64,000 nucleotides of DNA. It comes from Lunularia cruciata. Taxonomy: Eukaryota > Streptophyta > Marchantiopsida > Lunulariales > Lunulariaceae. This document shows positions 36,701 through 47,970 of this stretch, piece by piece. Positions within the stretch are counted from its first letter, which is position 1, and each line of letters opens with the position of its first letter. The translations under genes were made by a program, and so were the position numbers. The DNA is taken from assembly GCA_948567375.1 (NCBI GenBank), contig OX419756.1, positions 39,410,552 through 39,474,551 of the forward strand. Reading direction: 5' to 3'. The notes beneath the pieces are model-generated. The model was given only the letters and a program-made list of their open reading frames with translations. It ran no database searches and was not told the origin of the DNA.

Positions 36701-39700
36701 CGAGGAACGGGAGATCCAGAACTCACTGAATTCTCCCGAGATGCAATGAGATACAAGATATGTAAAGTACACAAGATAGCAAACATCTGATCGGATGATA
36801 GCATAAATAGCATAAATAAACGTAACCTGGGAACATATCAAAAGTATTACTTATATACAAGTAGCATGCATTGGAAATGCGGAGGAATGGATATACAGGT
36901 ATACGAGAACAGAAACCGATATATAGGATATATAATTATACGAGAACAGAAGCCGTTCTTCTGGGAACGGGTTATCCAGAACTCATGAAATGCAAATGAT
37001 CGGTAAACAAGATGTACATGATTCACAATGCTAGAATAGTGAGAAATCCATAAGGTAGAATCCATCGAATGTAACTTGAAGCAAAGGCATAATAGAAACA
37101 AATTCAGAATAACATATGGCTAGTAAACAACCGTGAAATTGAGAACTCTTTGCAAACGACTGTGAGAAATAGGAAACGATATGTAAAAGACTGCCAGTAA
37201 GCAGGGCGTGAAGGATAAAAATTAAAAACGTGGGCTGGAGTCGGGTACGAACACTGTATACACGAGAGGTCAAACCCAGGAATCAGGTAAAGAGCGAAGG
37301 AAAAGTAATAGGGAGTGAATTAGCTGGGGAATGGAGTGGAAGAATGCGAGAGCTATAGCATGGTGTGGCTGCAGAAACCTGTCCGAAGTATATAAGGATT
37401 AACAAGTGTAACAGGGTAACAAGAGCGAAGCGAAATAGGACAGGATATAAAGTATATTGCAACATGCGCTATGGACGCTTGAGTCCTGAGACGCTAAACA
37501 GCAAAGGGAAGCAGAAGGCGGCCATAGTAAACCGTCATGAAAACACCTGTGACTTCATCAGTGCCTCACGCAGGGCTGAAGTAGCTGAGCAATTGTCAGT
37601 ACCCCTCGTACCAAGTTTCTGCTCGAAAACTCATGAGTGCCAAGGCAAACTCGGTTGCTCCCCTAAAGTGCCGATCAAAAGTAGTGGGAATGTCAAAAAG
37701 AACGGAAGTGGAAGTGTGGAAAGCCGTTCTAAGAACGGGTTATCCAGAACTCATGAAATGCAAATGATCTGTAAACAAGATGTACATGATTCACAATGCT
37801 AGAATAGTGAGAAACCCATAAGGTAGAATGCATCGAATGTAACTTGAAGCAAAGGCATGATAGAAACAAATTCAGAATAACATATGGCTAACAGGCTAGT
37901 AAACAACCCAGGAATCGAGAACTCTATGCAAACGACTGCAAGAAATAGGAAAGGCTATGTAAAAGACTGCCAGTAAGCAGTGCGTGAAGGATAAAAATTA
38001 AAAACGTGGGCTGCAGTCGGGTAGGAACACTGTATACACAAGAGGTCGAGCCCAGGAATCAGGTAAAGAGCGAAGGAAAAATAATAGGGAGTGAATTAGC
38101 CGGGGAATGGAGGAGTGGAAGAATGCGAGAGCTATAGGACAGTGTGGATATATATAGGTTTACGAGAACAGAAGCTGTTCTGGGAACGGGTTATCCAGAA
38201 CTCATGAAGTGCAATTGATCGGTAAGCAAGATGTACATGATGGTGTGGATATATTGGTATGCAAGAATAGAAGCCGTTCTGGGAACGGGTTATCCAGAAC
38301 TCATGAAGCGCAAATGATTGATAAGCAATATGTACATGAATCACAATGCTAGAGTAGTGTGAAATCCCTAAGGTAGAATGCATCGAATGTAACCTGCAGC
38401 AAAAGCATAATTGAAACAAATTGAGAATAAACGATGGGCCAACGGACTAATAAAGAACATGAAATCGAGAGCATCTATGCAAACAATAGCGAGAAATAGG
38501 AAACGTGATGTAAGAGCCCGCCAGTAAGTAGTGCGTGAACAAAGATGAAGAGCATGGGCTGGAGTCGGGTAGGAACACTGCAGACACGAGAGGGCGAAGC
38601 AGGAAGCAGTCAAAGAGCGAAGGGAAAAGACTAGGGAGGGAATTAGTTGGGGAATGTAGGAGTGGAACAAAACAAGAGTTCTCAGATGATGTGGCTGCAA
38701 AAATGGGTCGAAGTGTAAAAGGGTCACGAGAGCAAAGCGTAAGAAGACAGGATATAAAGAATATCACAACCAGCACTACGGACGTTGGAGTCCTGAGACG
38801 CTAAACAGCTAAGGGAAGCAAAAGGCAGCCATAGACAACCTGGTGTGGATATATAGGTATACGAGAACAGATGCCGTTCCCAGAACGGCTTATCCAGAAC
38901 TCATGAGGTGCACATGATCGATAAGCAAAATGTACATAATTGACAATGCTAGAATAGTGAGAAATCCATAAGGTAGAATGCATCGAATGTAACTTGAAGA
39001 AAAGCCATAATTGAAACAAATTGAGAATAACATATGGCTAACAGACTAGTAAACCACCATGAAATTGAGAACTCTATGCAAACAACTGCGAGAAATAGGT
39101 AACGCTATGTAAAAGACTGCCAGTAAGCAGTGCATGAACGATAAAAATAAAAAACGTGGGCTGGAGTCGGGTAGGAACACTGTATACACAAGAGGTCCCA
39201 TGAATCAGGCAAAGAGCGAAGGAAAAATAATAGGGAGGGAATTAGCTGGGGAATGGAGGAGTGGAACAATTCGAGAGCTATAGGATGGTGTGGCTGCAGA
39301 AACCTGTCGAAGTGTAACAGGGTAACGAGAGCGAAGCGAAAAAGGACAGGATATAAAGTATATCACAACAAGCGCTATGGACGCTTGAGTCCTGAGACGC
39401 TAAACAGCAAAGGGGAAGCAGAAGCCGGCCATAGTAAAATCACGAAAACACCTGCGACTTCATCAGTGCCTCCCGCAATGCCGAAGTAGCTGAGCAATTG
39501 TCAGTACCCCTCATACCGAGTTTCTGCTCGAAAACTCATGAGTGCCAAGGCAAACTCGGTTGCTCCCCTAAAGTGCCGCTCAAAAGTAATGGGAATGTCA
39601 AAAGGAACAGAGGTGGAAGTGTGGAAAGCAAGGGCAAGCAAAAGTGCAGGCACGCACTTAAGCGCTGGAGTCTTAGCCGTATAATGAGGATCAGTCCAGA

Positions 39701-42700
39701 AAGAAAAGAATCCACATGAGTAAGGTGAGGGAAGAAATCGAGACATACCTGATGGATCCCTGAAATCACAAACATTCATTAGTAGAGAGAAAGTCCAGGA
39801 CACAACAATGAGAAAGAGTCAAGCAGAGGTTCACTAGTGATACGAGAGTGGAGCAAGAAAACTTCAGCACTGCACGGGAAGGGGATGAGTCAACTGAAGC
39901 GGGAAAAGCAGAGGTGAAGTGAATGAAGGTGAAGGTGAAGTATACAGTATATATATGAATTCAGAAGTCAAGAAGGACTCCCAAACAACAGTATGGTATA
40001 CAGGCCTCCGGTATACAGGCCTCCTCTCTGGTGTGAATATATAGGTATACAAGAACAGATGCCGTTCCCAGAACGGGTTATCCAGAACTCATGAGGTGCA
40101 AACGATTGTTAAGCAAGATGTACATGGTACGCAACGCTAGAGTAGTATGAAATCCCTAAGTTAGAATGCATCGAAGGTATCCGACAGAAATGGCATAATC
40201 GAAGCAAACCTATTGGAACAACTGCATATATAGAGAAGAAACATCAGCAAATGAAAGGCGAAGTAAATTTCATTGAGAAACCAGTAGATAGCAATACGCA
40301 TATTTGAGAGGCAGCCATCAAAGAAGCGGATGCCGACCTCCCACATCAGGAGAGAAAAAATACATCAGGAATAAACAGCCAACTTAGACGGATGGAGAAA
40401 AACTGGTATCAAGAGACAAGAAGTAATCTGTAAATATCGCGGGTCAAGGAAGATCGGAGTCAGGAAACGACAGTCGTGGAAGGTGTAGGAGAAAGGGCAC
40501 GGGAAGTAGAATATATCACGGGGCAAGGAAGATCTTTGTCAGGAAACGGAAGTCGTGGAAGGTGTAGGAGAAAGAGCACTAGAAGTAGAAATCGCTCAGA
40601 GAACGAGGGAAAACGAGCAAAGCATCCAAGGACTGGATATCGATATATCACAGCAAGTGCTATGGCCGCCTGAGTCCAGAGAAACCAAACCACTGTGGGA
40701 AGCAGAAGATGGCCATAGTACGTCTCCATGAAAACACATGCGACTTCATCATTCATCTGGTGTGGATATATATGGATCATGGATATATATAGGTATATGA
40801 GATATATAGATAATGGATATCTAGAGTATATCGCATGAACACATGAGTCCTCAGACACTGAAACAACTGAAAGAAGCAGAAGGGGTGATAACATGATGTA
40901 AACATGATATGTGCAAATCCAGATGGGTAATGAATCCGTGAAGGAGATGAAGTGAATCTAACAGATCGAATGTAAGGCGGAATACAGACGTAATATAAAT
41001 ATTTCTCAATCAATATCGGTAGAAAACTGTTATACATCGTGTAATCGATAAGCGCTAAGCAAAGAATGTCGCGAAATAGTACAGAAATGTAATCGAAGAC
41101 CAACAAGCAAGATTTGAAAGATTAAGTGATCTGAATTCGGAAGACTGGGCAGAAATCATGTATAGGAACCATGAAACAGATCAACAAATGTGGGGTGGAG
41201 CGAAGTTGGAGAAGAGTGGATGGTATCTTGGCTGAGATGGAGCAAAGCTTTAGAGGACTGGATATATGAAAAGAATGGAGAGGATGGAGAAATGCGTTAG
41301 AGGATATGGAATATGAGGACAGAAGCCGTTCCTCAAACGGGAGATCCAGAACTCATTAAATGCATATGAAGTGTAGATGAAATGGCAATAAAATGAAAAC
41401 GGAACTGAAAGCTTTAGAGGACTAGATATTGAGAAATGAGGACAGAAGCCGTTCGAGGAACGGGAGATCCAGAACTCATTGAATGCAAATGAGATGCATG
41501 ATATGTAATGTATACAAAAAATGTGCAAGACGAAATTAGTATAAAACCGGGAAAGGAGATGAAATGGAAACAACTGATCTAATGTAAGCAGAAGTAAATG
41601 CCATCTAGAAACAATTAAAGAGCAACACTTGTATACCCATAGCATGCATCGAATAAACTGTAACAGATAAACAGCGCATGTAGAGGAAAGAGCTCAACAG
41701 GAATGACGACCTAACGAGCCAGACGAGAAAGATTAAGTTAATCTGAGGTCGGGAATCGTGTAGAAGCCATGAAATCGACAGTCTAGGAAGGCAGATCTAG
41801 AGTATGAAATCGCTCAGAGAACACGGGAAGTAGAGCGACGCATTAGAGGACTGGATAGAGTATATCGCAGCATGTGCTCTGGACACATGAGTCCTAAAAC
41901 ACTAAAGCAGCTGAAGGAAACAGAAGGCAGTCATAGTAAACCTCCTTGAAAGAGCGTTCGACTTCATCAGTGCCAAACGCAGTGCTGAAGTAGCTGAGCG
42001 AATGCCAGTAGCCCTAGAATCGAGTTTCTGTTTAAAAGCTCATGAGTGCCAAGGCAAACTCGGACGGTGCCAGGACTGGGTATTGAGAAATGAGGACAGA
42101 AGCCATTCGAGGAACGGGAGATCCAGAACTCATTGAATGCAAATGAAATGCATGATATATAATATGATGAGAACCTTTGTTCCTGCTCTTTGAAGTAGAT
42201 GGTCTATTCTCAGGCATTCTGACTTCTGATGTATCAGACATCCTAGCACTCAGTTTTCCTAGTCTCACCAGAGCAGACACTCCTTATTGCACACAGCAAG
42301 ACTCAACTCTCTCCTAGCCTTCAAAGATAATACAGCCAGTTCATTCACGCAGCACAAATAGCCTCCAATACTGAGATATCACAGAACACTCCTGAGATGA
42401 TGTTAGGCAGCTCAGGGCTTCACGAAATGCAGAGGGAATGTTAGGAATCAATCGAGTAGAAGAACTCCTGACTGGGATTATATAGATAGAAGGGTGTACC
42501 GAAAGGTGTGCTGAAGGGTGTGCTACCATACTGCTCATGTAACACATGCAACTTATGGAAAGCATGTGAACAATAGGCATGAACAGTAACACATGCGAAC
42601 AGGAACTAACTTGTCTCATTCTAACAAAGAAGTCCCTAAACTAGAGATTACCTAATTTAACATAATATATATGATATATGATATATAATGCATGATAAAA

Positions 42701-45700
42701 TGTGCAAGGCGAAATCAGTATAAAACTGGGAAAGGAGATGAAATGGAAACAATTGATTGAATGTAAGCAGAAGTAAACAATGTAGGAAGAAGTAAACGCC
42801 ATCTAGAAACAATATAAGAGCAACACTTGTATATCAATAGCATGCATCTAATAAACGGTAACAGACAGGACTGGGTATAGAGAAATGAGGACAGAAGCCA
42901 CTCGATGAACTGGAGATCCAGAACTCATTGAATGTCAATGAGATGCAAGAATGTATACAAGATAACGAACATCTGATCGAATGAAAGCATAAGTAAACGT
43001 AACCTGGAAGCATTTCAAGAGCAACACCTATATACAAGTAGCATGCACCAGAAGGCGGAAACAGAATAACAGCACATGTAGAGAAATAAAATCAACAGGA
43101 AAAACGACAACATAACGAGCCAGACTAGAAAGATTAAGATAGATGTCGAGAGTCATGTAGAAGCCTGGAAATTGAAGTCGTGGAAGATCCGTGAGTCAGC
43201 AGACCGAGAGTATGAAGTCGCTCAGAGAACGAGGGAAGTAGTGCAAAGCATTAGAGGACCGGATAGAGTATATCGCAGCATGTGCTACAAACACATGAGA
43301 CAGGACTGGGTATTGTATATCACAACATGCTCTATGAGCGCATAAGTACCAAAACACTAAACACTAGAAGGAAGCATTCAGACTGTCACAGTAAGCCTCA
43401 CGGAAGCACAAACGACTTCATCAATGCCACACGAAGTGCCAAAGTAGCTTGGCGAATGCCAGTACCCCTCGTACCGAGTTTCTGTTAAAAAGCTCAAGAG
43501 TGCTTCAGTCGAGTATGATATACTGAAGATCAACCTACAGACTCTCATAGAAGAGACTATCCTGGCTGGGAGAGAAATAACAGACGAGATACATCATGTT
43601 TACCTTTCGGTACGGGTCGAAGTCCTGTCCACATCCTGCATAAAGTAGAGAACTTCTGGATTGCAGGGAATTGCGCCTTGAGCGAGTCCGTAAGATGTCA
43701 GTTTCATCTTCTAGATCTCTGTTTCCCCTCGAATTTCCTCCAACCTCAGGAGCATCTCCAATAGGATCTGTCAGCACAATTTTCAATACTCAAACTTCTA
43801 TCTTTTATGTCACGATTTGTTTTATTTCAATGGGCATCTCTGATGCTTTGACATCTGCAAAGCTGAGGAATTAAAAATGGAATTAATGGAATTACATGGA
43901 TAAGAAAGTATCTACGCAAGTTATAAGAAACAGACCGCCACATTTTTAGGCAATTTAGTGTATGTTATGGTCTAATCTATTGAGTTTAATTCTTTAGCTG
44001 ACTGTTTGAGTCAAATTATGGAGGATTAACAGAAAGATGGCAATCTGTTGACAGCTATTAGAAGGAGAAATTTGTTCACCGTTTGTGAAATTATGTGTAT
44101 CAAGAAAGTCCGACTTGGCTCCAATCCACAACTTTGTACTGGCATCACTCTGGGATCCATCTTGTGCCAGTTGATCATCACCAGATTCATCGTGAAAGGT
44201 AATGATGCCATTCAGAAGATCTGTCCTAAATTTCTCCACCAAAACATCAGATACTGATTGACAAGCTCGTTCCTTCTTTTGGGGACTTTCCTCCTTGGAA
44301 TCATCCAATGACTTAGGTGCTTTCTCCAAATAATCTGTTTGGGTTTCATTACTCCTCTCCTGAAAAATTACAAATACAGCCTTTTATAAAAGAAAGCCCA
44401 TCTGAGGAGAAGAAAATGTTTATGGCTCTGAATACTTGATATTAACATGGAAGCACCGAGTGTTTATTATTTTCTGATTATAAAACAAAAAACCAAATCA
44501 TGAGTAAGAGTAAGGAAAATACCTGATCAGATAGAATCGCTTGGAAGGACATATTGTATATATCACCACTACTGGGATTCGAAACTCTACCAACCTCTAC
44601 ACTTGGTGAGGTATGTATTCGACAAAAGTCCTTTTCCGCAGAAATTATAGGATTGATTTTCTCCTCCAGATTATGCTGCCCTGAAGTATCACCTGAAGTC
44701 GCAGGAGACTCAAACTCAATTCCTGTTTCAGCTGTTGCTTTGGTGGAGCCAAATATTAAATCCATGGGACTACTTGAGCCATCTCCACACTGTTGTGCGG
44801 CAAAATATTCAGAGGAAGGCATATCCACATCTGGAGAAATTTGCAATATGCATTTTTTAGTGTCTCAGTAATCCACGTCCCAACCTCATCTATATAAATC
44901 TCAAAATTCTCGTTAGGTGGTGGAAAGCTATCCCAGGAACATACATTGGTTACACAAAGGACGCTAAAGAATCCTGATAAGTTTCAATTCTTCTCAAATG
45001 TTATCGAAGATCATGTTCGAAGAATAATATGAGTGGGCAATGGGAAGCCGTTCGTTTTGAGGAATATAGTATATTGAAAGCTTTGTATCAAGAAGTAATA
45101 AAGTATCCTTGATAAGAAACATATCAAATACTTTACAATGAAGAGAAAAAGCTAAGAAGAAAACAAGCCTTAAAAGTAATCAATAAAGCATTGATTCTAT
45201 CAGCGACAAGTCATCCTTTAACACTTCCAACTTTTAGAACCGAAGCTCTTTGGAAACTGACCTCCTAATTTCTGTAGTGACCGATATTGCAGTCGGACAC
45301 TTTCCCCAGAGTCAAGAGTTTTCACCAGATACCTACATGTCAATTTCAGTGAATGAGTTTACCTATTCAAGTTAAAATATGAAAGCGTGCTCCTTTTAGG
45401 TATATATAAACAAAGGATTTTTGGCCAGAGAGATTATAGATAAGGGCTTAGTTTCCTAAATAGAACTACACAAGGGAATCAAATAGTACCAGCCATTGAG
45501 ACATTGACTGGTAATGATGGCTTCTCGTCCAATGAATCGTTCAGGTGTTCGTTTGTTTCCCTGCTGTCAAACGAAGCAGGCAGATTTAATGTCTAAACAT
45601 TTTATCCTTATAAAGTTGATAGAGTAACATATAATCAGCACATTCATTATGTGGAGCTAACCACGAAAATCGTCATGAGGGGGAGCGGGAGGAGTTTCAG

Positions 45701-47970
45701 ATTATATTATCCTATCAGGAAAACCCGGGACTAATACTAATAATATGCATAAGCTGTGGAAAGCGCATAGAGGAAATGGACAATTTGGCATAGTTATTAC
45801 TGTAAATTAACTATAAACAGAATCCAAGGAGTAAGCAGGACTAAAGAGCTTACCTTGATAAGAACTTTGTCACTTTCAGCAAAGGGAAATTGAACAGCTT
45901 TTGAACGGGCAAAGTCTGCAGGGAAATTGTCGGCAGTGGCCCAATGATCCTGCGGTTCAAGCCAAATTCGGAATAAAAAAGTCAACATTAATTTCATGGC
46001 AATGATATGTTATAGACTTTGCTGCAGATCACCTAGCACAAGTACATTTCTTCACATCTTCATCGTACAAAAGAGAAAGGGACATTAAGGAAACCGTCCA
46101 ATTGGCGCTTACTTGAAACAGTTATATTTAGATCTAGTTTGATATCTGTTTACCAAATCTCGAAAAGTTACTCTACACGGTCTGAAAGTATATACCCTTT
46201 CTGTCCTGAAAGAATATACCCTTTCCGTCTTTTTAGACTCCGAACCTTCAACAAGTTCGGAGAGTTCTTTTCTTCTTTTAAGTCCTCTGACTGAGTTCAT
46301 CTGCAACTGGTCCTCATGCTTGTAGGCCAAAACCGCCGCCCGTAGTGCTGCACAACACGAACTTTCTCTTAATAAAGACTGGGATGAGCTTTCATTGTCA
46401 ACACTGTTTCAACAGCCAGCCTAATGAGAAACAGGGAATTTGACTTACCAAAATTTGGCACCAAAGAATCAGGTGTAACAATTGCTCCACAAATCAGGCA
46501 CTTTTGCTGTACAGAAAGAGATCAGTTTCTGGTTAATTCATATATCTCTGTCCTAACTGTCAAAATGGAGAATAACTGGCAGGCATAAGGAATAGAATCA
46601 AAAATTCTCTCGACAAAACGCCAAGCAAATGACTTCTAATTAGACCTGATCAACCGTATACCTGAGCAATTCTGAACACTTCCAATTTAAGTAGAGACCA
46701 CAAGCTTACAGGAATTGCAAATTCTTCCACTGTCTGGCGACCCTAAGCGATGACATACCGTTTCCATGACTTCCTGAAGGCTACATTTCCCGAAAGAGTG
46801 CCCACATTGTGCAACCATTGCATCATCCAAAAATGCACCACTGCAATGAAGTAGTAGAAACAAAGTAGTAAACGAGCATTAGCAGATCATAGAAACACAG
46901 AGACCTAATAAACACTAAAAACTGAACCAGGATCCAAACCGACTGAAAGAAGTTTTTCTCTACGAATTAGATACGGACACCTGAGAATTAATTACATATG
47001 TGAAAGAGTATACTCACGTCATTGGATCTGATAGGACAGTCCGCAAGCACAACTCCAGTAGAGGCGATTTTTCCTTAAGGAGCGTGGTTCGCATCATCTT
47101 TTTGTCCTCAATAGAATTTGTGTTCTCCGTGTACGGTTCCGAATACTGACATTTCTCCGTATCTAAAAGTCCTGGAGGGGAAATGTCACTCGGTTGAAAA
47201 TCTCTCACACCAACTTTCTCGTTTGTAAGACGTGTAACACCTAGATTTTGACTGTTGATCAGAGGGGAACTTCTCAGGGGTTCTTCTGTGAACATAGCGT
47301 CATCAGATGCTCCTCTTTGTCTTGAATCAATTTGGAGTGATGTATAATAACCTGAATCTTGCTGAGGAGAATGCAGATCTTTCCATGAACCACCAGGGAC
47401 AACCACTGAATTTCCATTTGGGACATGCATGGCGTCTGCCTGGAAAAAGCTGGCTGGAGAAGAAGCTGGTACAGCCTCAATGAGAATCCCATCCCGCTCA
47501 CTAAGAGACTCCAAATATGACCTTTCGTAGTCCAGTCGACACTCTAGTCTGGTACGACTGCTTTTGAATGGTTGCGGGAGAGATCCGACGGACTCATAAC
47601 ACATATCCGTCACATCACTGTCATCAAGTTCCTCTTCAGTAGCTTGCGGACCCGGAATATCAACTTTCGTTACATTAGCCACATGACCATCTATTGCACC
47701 TGAAATACATTTTGGATCATCTGAACTCTTCCAAGTCCTTTGTCCCAATTTTGCTTGATCAACCGTCAGGATCACTGTACCGGCTTCAGCATTATCCTTT
47801 AAGCACATTTTTCTACCCTCATTACTCAGTAGTGCATAGTGATCTGCTGCTTCTAACTGTTCCTTTTCTTCATGCAGAGGATGAAATCCTTGACTAGGAC
47901 AATTACCGCGTTCCATCCCGGATACAAGGTGATCATGAGTTCCATCAATTAAAATACAAGCAGGCTGCAT
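33765..47970 (-). CDS. PUB62: PUB62-like U-box protein with long C-terminal extension
   Basis: Exons: 47970..47018, 46840..46759, 46506..46449, 46347..46220, 45949..45854, 45560..45490, 45332..45262, 44830..44523, 44359..44080, 43767..43604, 35339..35016, 34880..34524 and 34121..33765; 1082 residues, all phases agreeing. The start is the ATG at 47970. A U-box (about 305-372: DPMTGAFLDD, QCGHSFG, KCLICG, SLVPNFALRAAV) marks an E3 ubiquitin ligase. It is followed by KVLIKGNKRTPERFIGREA and LNGWYLVKTLDSGESVRLQY, a segment I associate with PUB62/63 of plants. The residues beyond form an acidic, serine-rich tail with one helical segment (EFLRIMRKDMLKLEKQIP) and a probable coiled coil (VAVKEALEQEKRHIMAKLAK). 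I do not recognise that tail. The intron 43603-35340 is 8.3 kb of repeats, so a split into two genes is possible, although the tail lacks its own ATG exon. Confidence 0.75.
35460..36050 (+). repeat. Degenerate B/C module fragments
   Basis: Two damaged hairpin ends occur near 35510 (CCGTTG-GCA-GAACGA) and 35705 (CCGTTC-GGT-GCAAGG), each followed by GGGATCCA(C/G)A(A/C)CC. The rest is diverged. The block starts the repeat filling of the 8.3-kb intron. Confidence 0.55.
36060..36440 (+). repeat. Module B copies
   Basis: Two hairpin ends (CCGTTC-TTC-GAACGG at 36105-36119 and CCGTTC-GAT-GAACGG at 36296-36310) lead into the B body (CGAACATCTGATCGAATGAA, CCTGGAAACATTTCAAGAGC). Short degenerate head segments lie between them at 36180-36260. 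Confidence 0.8.
36660..36870 (+). repeat. Module B copy
   Basis: Hairpin CCGTTC-GAG-GAACGG at 36696-36710, then the B body up to the word TATATACAAGTAGCATGCAT near 36853. Inside, the word ATAGCATAAATA is partly doubled. Confidence 0.8.
36895..37470 (+). repeat. Module C copy
   Basis: A near-complete module C. The hairpin at 36953-36970 has a six-base loop (TTCTGG) instead of three. It is preceded by a short partial duplication of the head (ACGAGAACAGAAACCG near 36902). Confidence 0.85.
37470..37722 (+). repeat. Module A copy
   Basis: Begins with GACGCTTGAGTCCTGAGACG and continues through GACTTCATCAGTGCC, GTAGCTGAGC and AACTCATGAGTGCCAAGGCA. It is nearly identical to 39370-39640, which suggests segmental duplication of a C-A pair. 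Confidence 0.85.
37722..38250 (+). repeat. Module C copy followed by a truncated head
   Basis: Hairpin CCGTTC-TAA-GAACGG at 37724-37738, then the C body to about 38150. A second, truncated C head follows (CTGTTC-TGG-GAACGG near 38175) and breaks off near 38240. Confidence 0.85.
38250..38840 (+). repeat. Module C copy plus A fragment
   Basis: Hairpin CCGTTC-TGG-GAACGG at 38274-38288. The body closely resembles the intronic copy at 25440, sharing words such as TGTAACCTGCAGCAAAAGCA. It ends in a truncated module A at 38770-38840. Confidence 0.85.
38840..39640 (+). repeat. Module C plus module A copy
   Basis: Hairpin CCGTTC-CCA-GAACGG at 38874-38888, a complete C body, then module A from about 39370 to 39640. 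The C-A order matches 36895-37722. Confidence 0.85.
40020..40210 (+). repeat. Truncated module C
   Basis: Hairpin CCGTTC-CCA-GAACGG at 40062-40076 and the first 150 bp of the C body. Just upstream, GGTATACAGGCCTCC is directly repeated (about 39997 and 40012). Confidence 0.75.
40640..41130 (+). repeat. Module A fragment and module E copy
   Basis: A partial A module lies at 40640-40760. Module E (40900-41130) is shared with the NMT1 intron at 16190-16410, with words such as TGTAATCGATAAGCGCTAAG and GAAAGATTAAGTGA. Confidence 0.75.
41300..41640 (+). repeat. Module B copies
   Basis: Two heads, CCGTTC-CTC-AAACGG (41326-41340) and CCGTTC-GAG-GAACGG (41449-41463), precede a B body ending near 41640 in TATACCCATAGCATGCAT. 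Confidence 0.8.
41850..42070 (+). repeat. Module A copy
   Basis: Words GAGTATATCGCAGCATGTGCT, GACTTCATCAGTGCCAAACG and GTAGCTGAGCGAATG place this as module A; it abuts a module B head at 42080. Confidence 0.8.
42075..42850 (+). repeat. Module B copy interrupted by a solo LTR
   Basis: The head (CCATTC-GAG-GAACGG at 42103-42117) and first body part end at the target site 42160-42164. The body resumes after 42667 with AATGCATGATAAAATGTGCA and matches 41500-41640. The interruption is the solo LTR at 42165-42662. Confidence 0.85.
42165..42662 (-). mobile_element. Solo LTR with 5-bp target-site duplication
   Basis: A 498-bp sequence unrelated to the surrounding repeat starts with TGATGAGAACC and ends with TTTAACA on the plus strand, so it starts with TG and ends with CA on both strands. 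It is flanked by a perfect 5-bp duplication, TAATA (42160-42164 and 42663-42667). Read on the minus strand it begins TGTTAAATTAGG and has a TATA-like CTATATAATCCC. No internal retroelement domain is present, so recombination between LTRs has removed the body. The superfamily (perhaps Copia) is a guess from the terminal bases. Confidence 0.85.
42870..43130 (+). repeat. Module B copy
   Basis: A damaged head (CCACTC-GAT-GAACTG near 42898) followed by the B body (CGAACATCTGATCGAATGAA and TATATACAAGTAGCATGCA). Confidence 0.8.
43265..43515 (+). repeat. Module A copies
   Basis: A truncated A start at 43265-43300 is followed by a fuller copy to 43515 (CGACTTCATCAATGCC, TACCCCTCGTACCGAGTTTC). It lies immediately before the splice donor of the 43604-43767 exon. 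Confidence 0.75.

Noticed and set aside
36043-43037. Many open frames in the repeat array sharing [13 protein letters not shown]-like or NEFWISRSSNGFC-like translations
   Set aside because: The similarity comes from the repeated DNA (the hairpin end of modules B and C). Frames are short, start at random sites and match no known protein.
36060-43515. CRISPR-like appearance of repeated units with variable segments
   Set aside because: Units are hundreds of bases, irregularly spaced and in a plant intron; there are no spacers of uniform size.
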